From an uncultured Chloroflexota bacterium (GTDB lineage: Bacteria > Chloroflexota > Dehalococcoidia > Lucifugimonadales > UBA1127): a stretch of 64,000 nt of DNA. How positions within the stretch are numbered: position 1 is the stretch's first letter; every line of letters begins with the position of its first letter. Under the pieces are notes generated by a model. That model did no database searches. It was not told where the DNA came from and saw only the letters and a program-made list of their open reading frames with translations. The translations under genes and the position numbers were made by a program. Where the stretch lies: contig CAJWQJ010000003.1 in the NCBI GenBank assembly GCA_913045315.1, positions 62,001 through 126,000 of the forward strand, in the 5' to 3' direction. Below are positions 36,780 to 44,201 of the stretch, one piece after another.

Positions 36780-38078
36780 ATGACTGAGAATGTTTCAAAA
36801 ATATGGCATACAAAATTAGATGCATCCCTGTATACTACATTTGAAACCTTAGGTGTAATTGCATCTGAACAAGGGTTTAATTTGTATCTTGTCGGTGGGG
36901 CTGTCAGAGATTTCTTCCTTAACTTGCCAATTACTGATCTTGATTTTGTTGTAGAGCCTTCTGAGGGAAATAATATTTCATTAAGTTCGGGTCCATATCT
37001 AGCAAATGTTTTTGCTCAAAATTTTTCTTCGGAAGTGTCATCTGTATCTAAATTTGGTACAGCTAAAATTAAAATTAAAGAATTTGACGTTGATGTTGCC
37101 ACTTCCAGAAGTGAAACCTATCCATCTCCAGGAAGTTTGCCAGTTGTTGTCCCAAATTCATTATATGATGATTTAAAACGTCGTGACTTTACAATTAATT
37201 CAATGGCGGTAAGTATCTCGCCAAGTTCTTTTGGGAATGTTTTTGACCCTTTTAACGGGTTGGATCATTTGAGAATGAAATTGTTACATGTCCATCATAG
37301 AAATAGCTTTCAAGATGATGCAACCAGGATTTTACGGGGGTTTAGGTATTTGTCTCGTCTTAATTTTAAATTTTCTGATTTTACAGAAAAAATTATTTAC
37401 AATGATTTGGATTATATCAATGAGATTAGTGGTGACCGTATTAAAAGCGAATTAATTCGGATTTTTGAAGAGGTTAAAGCATCTGAAATTTTGAAATTAA
37501 TATATGATAGTGGATTGCTGTCATTGATTCATCCTGCTTTTGTATGGAATGAAAGTAAGAGTAAGAATTACAAGTTTCTCCAGAGCAATAATAAAGAATT
37601 AAAAAAATTTGTTTTGTTTGCTCTTTTAATTCGTGGAATAAATACGAAAGATGCCGAAACTTTAAAAAACAGAATTAATGCTAATGGGTTATGGTCGGAT
37701 GTGATTTCTGATGATGTTTCATTAAATAGTCTTATTCCAGATTTAATGCAAAGATCAGCTTTGAGAAGTTTTATATATGATTCGCTTCTTGAGATTAATG
37801 ATTTAAATCTCTTATCATATGGTTCTATGCAAAACAATGAGCGAATTTGTGAAATACTATGCAATTTTGATGAATTTAAAAAGGATGCAGAAATATCATT
37901 TGATGGCTCAAAGCTTATAGAATTAGGTGTTCCTAAAGGTGAACATGTTGGTAAAATTCTTTTAGAGTTAAAACATCAAAGGCTTGACGGGAAAATTAGC
38001 AATATATTTGATGAGGAAAAGATAGTAAAAGAAAAACTTAAAATACTAGGTGTTGAACCTAGTTCAAGTAAACCATGA
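36780..38078 (+). CDS. cca: CCA tRNA nucleotidyltransferase / poly(A) polymerase family protein
   Basis: A 432-residue class II nucleotidyltransferase that adds or repairs the CCA end of tRNAs. Neither function nor full CCA specificity is certain, since poly(A) polymerases share the fold. Motifs: LVGGAVRDFFL, the catalytic DLDFVV carboxylates, RRDFTINSMA, and RILRGFRYLSRLNFKF (neck domain). No HD domain motif is evident. Both tRNAs in this window support the tRNA-maturation role: tRNA-Met lacks an encoded CCA while tRNA-Ser has one. Transcribed alone or with the AcuI-like gene 44 nt downstream. Confidence 0.9.
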   Translation: MTENVSKIWHTKLDASLYTTFETLGVIASEQGFNLYLVGGAVRDFFLNLPITDLDFVVEPSEGNNISLSSGPYLANVFAQNFSSEVSSVSKFGTAKIKIKEFDVDVATSRSETYPSPGSLPVVVPNSLYDDLKRRDFTINSMAVSISPSSFGNVFDPFNGLDHLRMKLLHVHHRNSFQDDATRILRGFRYLSRLNFKFSDFTEKIIYNDLDYINEISGDRIKSELIRIFEEVKASEILKLIYDSGLLSLIHPAFVWNESKSKNYKFLQSNNKELKKFVLFALLIRGINTKDAETLKNRINANGLWSDVISDDVSLNSLIPDLMQRSALRSFIYDSLLEINDLNLLSYGSMQNNERICEILCNFDEFKKDAEISFDGSKLIELGVPKGEHVGKILLELKHQRLDGKISNIFDEEKIVKEKLKILGVEPSSSKP

Positions 38079-38122
38079 ATATAATTGATCAAAATAATCA
38101 CATCATTTTAGAGGAGGTTTGA

Positions 38123-39121
38123 ATGACCAAAACATTTAAAGCAATCCAAGCAATCCAGATTCAAGATGACTTAGATATAGATCTACGCGATATTGGCGAG
38201 GAATCATTATCTGAGGGTAATGTTACAGTTGACATAAGTTATTCCACAATAAACTACAAGGATGGATTGGCACTTCTTGGCAATCAAGGGCGTGTGATGC
38301 GTACAATCCCTATGATTCCTGGTATTGATTTTTCCGGAAAAGTTGTTCGTTCTGAACATAATGATTTTAACATTGGTGATGAAGTAATCTTGACTGGTTG
38401 GGGATTAGGAGAAAGTCATACGGGTGGATTATCTCAAAAAGCTAGAGTAAATGGTGATTGGTTGGTTAAACTCCCAAAAGAATTGAGCCTTAAAGATGCG
38501 ATGTCGATTGGGACTGCCGGATTTACTGCAATGCTATGCGTTATGGAATTGGAATCCAATGGTGTGAAACCTTCTAATGACCAAATACTTGTAACTGGTG
38601 CAGGTGGTGGCGTAGGAAGCATAGCTGTTTCAATATTGAGCCATTTGGGATTTGAAGTTGTTGCCTCGACTAGGCGTTCAGAAATTCATGATTATCTACA
38701 GGAATTGGGTGCTTCATCAATCATTGATTCAGAGACATTCGATTCTGTTTCTCGGCCGCTGATGCCAGAACTCTGGGGTGGGGTTATTGATACCGTTGGA
38801 GGAAATGTTTTAGGGGCTTTAATACCTTCTGTAAAATATTGGGGTTGTATTGCTTCATGCGGGAATGCAGGTGGAATTAACTTTTCTAGTAATGTTCTTC
38901 CATTTATATTGAGAGGAATTAAACTTCAAGGTGTAGAATCAGTTTATGCATCAATTGAGAATCGAAAAATTGCATGGGATAGATTGGCAAAGAGTTTATC
39001 AAAATCTAAATTAAATGAAGTAACAAATATCGTTGGCATTTCAGAAGTTTTCAATATTGCAGAGCAAATTCTTGAAGGGAAAGTAAAAGGAAGAACTGTT
39101 GTTGATGTTAATAATTTTTAA
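38123..39121 (+). CDS. acuI: AcuI/YhdH-type acrylyl-CoA reductase (MDR superfamily)
   Basis: A 332-residue NADPH-dependent medium-chain reductase. It has no structural or catalytic zinc cysteines and carries the YhdH/AcuI signatures: STINYKDGLALLG, IPMIPGIDFSGKV, GLGESHTGGLSQKARV and the cofactor loop VTGAGGGVGSIAVSIL. AcuI turns acryloyl-CoA into propionyl-CoA, detoxifying acrylate from DMSP or the 3-hydroxypropionate route. AGGAGG sits 7 nt before the ATG. The next gene, 35 nt downstream, is the candidate selenoprotein. Specificity by homology only. Confidence 0.88.
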   Translation: MTKTFKAIQAIQIQDDLDIDLRDIGEESLSEGNVTVDISYSTINYKDGLALLGNQGRVMRTIPMIPGIDFSGKVVRSEHNDFNIGDEVILTGWGLGESHTGGLSQKARVNGDWLVKLPKELSLKDAMSIGTAGFTAMLCVMELESNGVKPSNDQILVTGAGGGVGSIAVSILSHLGFEVVASTRRSEIHDYLQELGASSIIDSETFDSVSRPLMPELWGGVIDTVGGNVLGALIPSVKYWGCIASCGNAGGINFSSNVLPFILRGIKLQGVESVYASIENRKIAWDRLAKSLSKSKLNEVTNIVGISEVFNIAEQILEGKVKGRTVVDVNNF

Positions 39122-39156
39122 TTAGTAAATGTTTAACTAATTATGGAGATGAAATC

Positions 39157-39522
39157 ATGAATTCATTAAAGTTATACTATTGGTCAAAATGAAATAAGTG
39201 TCGTTCAGTGAGAGAGTTGCTCTTGCAAGAGAAAGTGAATTTTGAAGAAAGGGATATATTTATAAATCCCCTTAATGCTGATGAAATATCAGCAGTTTTT
39301 GGTGATGAAAATGTAAGCAAGATATTTTCCTCCAGAAGTCCTAGCTTGAAGAAATTGGGGCTTATATCTGATTCTTTAAATGATACAGAAAAGATCAAAT
39401 TAATGAGTGAAGAACCACGTTTAATTAAACGACCCATAATTGTTTTTGATGGAGTTATTTTTGCTGGTATAAACGAAAATTCATTGAGAGAAGAATTGAA
39501 CAAAAAAAATTTGTTTTCATAA
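39157..39522 (+). CDS. ArsC/Spx-like thioredoxin-fold protein with in-frame TGA (candidate selenocysteine)
   Basis: Start ATG 39157 has GGAG eight bases upstream. The frame reads MNSLKLYYWSK, TGA, NKCRSVRELLLQEKVNF and continues to a TAA at 39522, giving 121 residues with TGA as residue 12. The ArsC/Spx family begins with a short strand (LYY), a catalytic Cys, then CR-x-x-x-x-L and a helix. Here TGA takes the place of the first Cys of CxxC (TGA12, Cys15), predicting a UxxC redox motif. Later parts (ERDIFINPLNADEIS, RLIKRPIIVFDGVIFAG) match the family, including the Arg/Pro segment. It would be an arsenate-reductase-like or thiol-disulfide oxidoreductase. Alternatives: nonsense mutation or sequencing error. 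Follows acuI by 35 nt. Confidence 0.7.
39212..39231 (+). promoter_or_regulatory. Candidate SECIS-like hairpin region after the in-frame TGA
   Basis: Two mutually exclusive small hairpins start 20-28 nt after the TGA at 39190-39192. One is GAGAG(39212-39216)/CTCTT(39220-39224) with loop TTG. The other is CTCT(39220-39223)/AGAG(39228-39231) with loop TGCA, whose second base is G. Their distance from the TGA suits bacterial SECIS elements, but the stems are short and evidence is weak without folding. Confidence 0.3.
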
Positions 39523-40359
39523 AGATCTTTGTGAAAGAAATAGAAATTGTTGCGCATATCCTGCGATCCCCCCATATTTTTTTCTAGCATTAGAGGCAAG
39601 GAAATCATAATGCTTATCTGAAAGGTGTGTTTTGTGATTTCCAAGTTCTTTGCTAATCCATCTATCTATAGGGAAACTTTCGATCTTATCGAGTGAGAAT
39701 AATAAAACACAGTCTGCAACTTTATTTCCAACCCCAGGTACACTCAGTAATTCTCTTCGTGCATTTTCATACGTAGTATTTTTTAGTGATTCTAATGGCA
39801 AGATACCATTCCTAACCATTTTAGAAGCCTCCCAAACATATTTCGCCCGATATCCTAAGCCTATTTGCTGCAATTTTGAAATACCGGCATCATATATTGC
39901 TTCTGGGCTTGGAAATGTGTTTCGTTTGATGTTCATTAGTTCTGTTTGATGCCCAAAATTTTTTGCTAATGCTTCTTGGATTCCAGTGTTTCTGACAATA
40001 TTCATGTTTGTTGAGCAAATAAAAGATATCAAACATTCCCATGGATTTTGTCTAATTAAGCGTAGTCCATGAAATTTACTTAGTAAGCTATTCATTCTTG
40101 GATATTTTTCCAAAGATTTATAAATTTCAACAATATTGTCATCAAGTCTTAAAAAATTACTTACTAGGTGTTTTATTTTCGAGGCAATGTTTGGAGAGAA
40201 ATTTATTGTTAGTATTGAATTTTTTTGATGAATTACTATTAAATGATTATCTATGAATCCGTTCCAGCCATCTTTATATATTTTCCATCGGAAAACTTGG
40301 CCGCTATTTAGTGTGATCTTTAAATTGATTGGTTGATTTAGATGTATGGTTTCATTCAT
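39517..40359 (-). CDS. ogg: 8-oxoguanine DNA glycosylase, Ogg1 type
   Basis: A 280-residue bifunctional glycosylase/AP lyase of the HhH-GPD superfamily that removes 8-oxoguanine. The N-terminal LNSGQVFRW matches the OGG1 CGQSFRW segment. The helix-hairpin-helix with catalytic lysine is SVPGVGNKVADCVLL (Lys213), and the GPD aspartate is Asp232 in FPIDRWI. This is the eukaryote-like OGG1 branch, found in a minority of bacteria, not MutM. It overlaps the DnaQ-DinG gene by 8 nt and its 3' end overlaps the candidate selenoprotein gene by 6 nt. Confidence 0.93.
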   Translation of the reverse strand: MNETIHLNQPINLKITLNSGQVFRWKIYKDGWNGFIDNHLIVIHQKNSILTINFSPNIASKIKHLVSNFLRLDDNIVEIYKSLEKYPRMNSLLSKFHGLRLIRQNPWECLISFICSTNMNIVRNTGIQEALAKNFGHQTELMNIKRNTFPSPEAIYDAGISKLQQIGLGYRAKYVWEASKMVRNGILPLESLKNTTYENARRELLSVPGVGNKVADCVLLFSLDKIESFPIDRWISKELGNHKTHLSDKHYDFLASNARKKYGGIAGYAQQFLFLSQRSL

Positions 40360-43198
40360 TTTTATGTAACCAATCAGCTATTATTGATGGTATTTGGTTA
40401 GTTGATGCGTATTTACGTTCTATCTCAGGTAGTGCTTGAATAAAATATCTCCCGTATCTTTTTGTAGATATTCGATTATCAAGTGTAATAAATGCTCCTT
40501 TATCAGTTGCTCGTCTAATCAATCTTCCAAATCCTTGTCGGAATCGTAAAACAGCATTTGGAAGTGCATATTCTAAAAATGGATTGTCAAAAAGTTGAGA
40601 ACGAGCTCTAAATATTGGATCGTTTGGAGGTTCAAATGGTAGTCGAGCAACGATGATTGCCTTTAACGATTCTTTAGGAAAATCAACTCCTTCCCAGAAA
40701 CTTGATGCACCAAGAATTACCGATTCATTATTGTCCATAAAGGAGTTCATGATTCGATTGGGAGATCCATTGATTCCTTGAGCAATTATTTGAATAGTAG
40801 ACCCTTCAAGATATTCGGTTAAATATTTCCATGAGTCTCGAAGAGATTTATGGGAAGTAAAAAGAACCAGCGTGTGTCCCTTGAGTGATTTAGTTATCTC
40901 ACTTATTGTTTCAGAGAGTTTTTTCGTGTAATTTTTTTCAGTTGGACTCGGCATGTCAGTTGGCAAGCACATTAAAACAGATTCAGCGTAGTTAAATGGT
41001 GATGGTATAATAAGCTTGTCGGAGTCATTTAAACCTACCTGTTTTTCAATAGCACTGAAATTTTCTCTAACTGCTAAAGTAGCACTGGTTAAAATTACTG
41101 AATTTTTCTCTTCAAGTTTGTTTCTAAGTATTTCACCAACGTTTAATGGTGCGGAATTGTAAGTTGGTAATTCGTCTTGTTTTTGATTTACCCAATAAAT
41201 AGTGTTCTTGTTATCTTCAATGAAGAAGTGAAGACCTATTTGTTGCACCAGTTCAATAGAGTTTTCTATGTCAGTAAAAGATGACTGAACCATAGATTTC
41301 GTTCCATTTGTTGATAATTTTTCCAATGCACTAAATGATTTTTTGTATTCTAAAACAAGATTCATTAATTCAATTAGAAAAACGGCTAATGATTTCCAAG
41401 TTTTAACTATACTTGGCCATGATTCGTTATTTATCTCTGAAAATAGCAGATGGTTATTGTTGTCGTATGGATTATTGTTAATATTTCCATGAAATAAATT
41501 TGCAGTTTTTTTAAATAAATTTTGATTTTCTAATCGTATTTTTGAAACTAACTGGTCTAATTTCTCTGCTGTTCCAGATAGCTCCTGCAGATATTTTCTG
41601 GATTTCACGCTTGGAAGTTTTACGAAAGATTTAATATTTATTAAACCTCTTTCACTGTTAATAGCATTAAGTAAGCTTTCGATTTTGTCACTTGAGAAAA
41701 GGTTTGAAAATTGACTAGTTGCTTCGTTTTCTAAGTGATGTGCCTCATCAACTATTAGATATTTGTATTCTGGAAGTAATCCACCGCCTTGGACCATATC
41801 TCTTAATAGTAGTGAATGGTTTGTTATAACTATCTGTGATTCCTCTGATTTTTTTCTCAAAGATTTTAAAAAACAAAATGAAGAACGTTTTAGGCACTCA
41901 TAGCAATTTTCAGATGATAATGAATCCCATATTTCACCATCCCTTCGTTCTATATTAATTTCGCTTTTGTCACCTGTAATCGTTGTATTTAACCATGTAT
42001 TAATTTTCCCAAAAACCCGTGCTTGATTATAGGAAATTGCAGAAAATGATTGTTGTGTTTCCCATTTATCTAAGCATAAATAATTATTTCTCCCTTTAAG
42101 ATTTATTATACTGATTGATTCAGAAGGAATCCCTGTAGATTCCACTATAACTTTCTTCATTGAAGGGATGTCTTTTTGTAATAATTGTTCCTGTAAATTT
42201 ATAGTATTTGTGGATATAACAATCGTGGAATTGTTTTCAATAGAAAATAAAGTTGAGGGAATTAAGTAAGATAGTGTTTTGCCAATTCCAGTTCCACCTT
42301 CTAAAAGCAAATTTTTATTTTCATTCAGACATTCCCAAATTGAATAAGCGATTTCTTCTTGCTCGTTACGATATTCAAAGTTATCAATTATTTTAGATAA
42401 TGTTCCTGCAGATGAAAAAACTTCGCTTACTAATAAGTTATTTATTATGTTTGTAAAGTTCTGATTGTTTGATTTGATTGATTTAGCTCTTTTTTCAAGA
42501 TATTGACGATTGTAACCTAGAGATCCAAGCGTTCCATAGATATTCTTTTTGGATTGATCGAGTGATATTTTTTCAAATATCATTTCTAGTGGTGATTGAG
42601 AATTCCTCGAAAATTTTTTTAACTGTAATATTAAATCAGGATCTAATTCCATTGCATGTTCAGTTAATTTAGTAAATAAAGTTTTTGTAGTTTCCGCATC
42701 TGGGAGAGCCCTATGCATATCCCAAGAGTCAATGTTGAAAACTCTGGCGAGATTTGCTAAAGAATATGTGTCTTTTGGCAGAATACAGGCTGCTAATTGA
42801 TACGTGTCAATTAGTGGTTGAGTAATGGGGATACCGTTACTTTCAAGGAAGCCAACGTCAAATGAGACATTGTGTCCGATAATTGGAAAATTCTCTAAAA
42901 AATCAATGAATTCGTCCTTAACATCTTCAATTTTTGGTGCATTGAGAACATCATGGTTCGAAATTTTAGTAAGCTGTGTGATGAATTTACTTATAAGTTG
43001 ATTCGGTTTAATTAAACTTGAGTAGGTATCAATTGTTCCATTTTCGTTAAACTTCACTGCTCCAATGTCGATGATTTCATCAGTAGATGAATTAAGGCCT
43101 GTTGTTTCTAAGTCAATTGCTACATATATTTGAGAATCTTGCATCTTTGAGTTTGATCTTGGCAACAATTTATACCTCAGTGTATGTATTATTTTCAC
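40352..43198 (-). CDS. dinG: DnaQ-like exonuclease fused to DinG-family helicase
   Basis: 948 residues. N-terminal DEDDh 3'-5' exonuclease domain: VAIDLETTGL (about 27-36), GHNVSFDVGF and HRALPDAETT. C-terminal XPD/DinG superfamily 2 helicase: Walker A GGTGIGKTLSYL, DEAH box VDEAHHLENEA and the motif VI region RFRQGFGRLIRR. Four cysteines between them (NYLC, then CYEC...FC) fit an iron-sulfur cluster as in XPD/DinG. The exonuclease-helicase fusion is known in Firmicutes and others. GTG start overlaps the stop of the recombinase gene by 4 nt; Met19 (43144) is an alternative that starts right at the exonuclease domain. Confidence 0.93.
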   Translation of the reverse strand: MKIIHTLRYKLLPRSNSKMQDSQIYVAIDLETTGLNSSTDEIIDIGAVKFNENGTIDTYSSLIKPNQLISKFITQLTKISNHDVLNAPKIEDVKDEFIDFLENFPIIGHNVSFDVGFLESNGIPITQPLIDTYQLAACILPKDTYSLANLARVFNIDSWDMHRALPDAETTKTLFTKLTEHAMELDPDLILQLKKFSRNSQSPLEMIFEKISLDQSKKNIYGTLGSLGYNRQYLEKRAKSIKSNNQNFTNIINNLLVSEVFSSAGTLSKIIDNFEYRNEQEEIAYSIWECLNENKNLLLEGGTGIGKTLSYLIPSTLFSIENNSTIVISTNTINLQEQLLQKDIPSMKKVIVESTGIPSESISIINLKGRNNYLCLDKWETQQSFSAISYNQARVFGKINTWLNTTITGDKSEINIERRDGEIWDSLSSENCYECLKRSSFCFLKSLRKKSEESQIVITNHSLLLRDMVQGGGLLPEYKYLIVDEAHHLENEATSQFSNLFSSDKIESLLNAINSERGLINIKSFVKLPSVKSRKYLQELSGTAEKLDQLVSKIRLENQNLFKKTANLFHGNINNNPYDNNNHLLFSEINNESWPSIVKTWKSLAVFLIELMNLVLEYKKSFSALEKLSTNGTKSMVQSSFTDIENSIELVQQIGLHFFIEDNKNTIYWVNQKQDELPTYNSAPLNVGEILRNKLEEKNSVILTSATLAVRENFSAIEKQVGLNDSDKLIIPSPFNYAESVLMCLPTDMPSPTEKNYTKKLSETISEITKSLKGHTLVLFTSHKSLRDSWKYLTEYLEGSTIQIIAQGINGSPNRIMNSFMDNNESVILGASSFWEGVDFPKESLKAIIVARLPFEPPNDPIFRARSQLFDNPFLEYALPNAVLRFRQGFGRLIRRATDKGAFITLDNRISTKRYGRYFIQALPEIERKYASTNQIPSIIADWLHKNE

Positions 43199-44166
43199 TT
43201 AGAGTTGTTTATAGGAGGAGGTTTTTTCTTTAGTTTACTTCTGGGATGACTTGCTATATATGTTTCTTTTGCAGAAGATTGGCTTATATGAGTGTAAATT
43301 TGTGTTGTTACTGGGCTCGAATGCCCTAGTAATTCTTGTACTATTCTTATATCTGCCCCACCGTCTAATAAGTGAGTGGCATATGAGTGTCTAAATGTAT
43401 GAGGTTTTGGATTAACAGATAACAAATTAGCTTTTCCCGCATAGGTTTTTACGATTTTTTGTATTGATCGTTGAGAAATTCTTTCCCCATACTTGTTTAG
43501 CAATAAAGCGGGATCATTTTTTCTTGATTGAAGGAATGGTCGTGAAGATGACAGATAGTTCTTTAAGGAATCGTATCCGGGAGTACCAAATAATACAATT
43601 CTTTGTTTAGAACCTTTCCCAGTGACTCGTATTTGTTTAGCATCAAAGTCGATATCATGTATATTTATTGCTGTTAATTCACTTACTCTAAGACCACAGG
43701 AATATAATAATTCTAAAATTACTCTGTCTCTTAATCCGCTTTTAGAAGAGTCAGTGGATTCAATAATTGAATTTATGTCTTCTACATTTAATACTTCAGG
43801 TAGATTCTTTTCTAGTTTAGCTCTTTCTATTTGCTTACTGGGGTCCTCCTCAATGAAATTTGACTTAAGAAGAAAGGAAAATAAAGCTCTAAGGCTACTT
43901 AATTTTCTTGCGATGCTTTGATGAGCATAACCTTTTTTTCCTTTGATATTTTTTGGACTTGCTTCTGTAATTAGCCAATGAAGATAATTTCGTATTGTAT
44001 TTCTATTTATTTCTTTAAAATTGGTAAATTCGGCCAGTTCAAGGTATTTAATAAAAGTTTCAGTATCGTTTAGATAATTTCTAATGGTGTTTTGGTTTAA
44101 ATTTCGATTAAACCTTAGATATTGATCGAATGTATTTTTAATTGATGAAAAGTATGTTTCCGTCAT
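43195..44166 (-). CDS. xerD: Tyrosine recombinase XerC/XerD
   Basis: About 323 residues. N-terminal SAM-like core-binding domain (FDQYLRFNRNLNQNTIRNYLNDTETFIKYL) and C-terminal catalytic domain with the R-H-R-Y set: CGLRVSELTAI, HTFRHSYATHLLDGGADI, LLGHSSPVTTQIYTHI. It resolves chromosome dimers at dif; whether it is the XerC or XerD partner is not decided. The frame extends five codons to TTG 44181, but ATG 44166 is the better start. It sits 35 nt downstream of topA, and no attachment site or phage genes are nearby, so a housekeeping role is favoured over an integrase. Confidence 0.92.
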   Translation of the reverse strand: MTETYFSSIKNTFDQYLRFNRNLNQNTIRNYLNDTETFIKYLELAEFTNFKEINRNTIRNYLHWLITEASPKNIKGKKGYAHQSIARKLSSLRALFSFLLKSNFIEEDPSKQIERAKLEKNLPEVLNVEDINSIIESTDSSKSGLRDRVILELLYSCGLRVSELTAINIHDIDFDAKQIRVTGKGSKQRIVLFGTPGYDSLKNYLSSSRPFLQSRKNDPALLLNKYGERISQRSIQKIVKTYAGKANLLSVNPKPHTFRHSYATHLLDGGADIRIVQELLGHSSPVTTQIYTHISQSSAKETYIASHPRSKLKKKPPPINNSK

Positions 44167-44201
44167 AAGTGTCAAATCCAAGTCGTTCTATAAACATTAG
44201 T

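Noticed and set aside
39208-39522. Independent small gene starting at GTG 39208 with no link to upstream DNA
   Set aside because: It has no ribosome site and lacks the family's first strand and catalytic motif. The upstream ATG with GGAG gives a complete ArsC-like protein if TGA is read through.
43195-44166. Xer-type recombinase as a mark of an integrated mobile element
   Set aside because: It is embedded in a housekeeping operon with topA and dinG, with no attachment-site repeats at the nearby tRNA-Ser and no phage or transposon genes.
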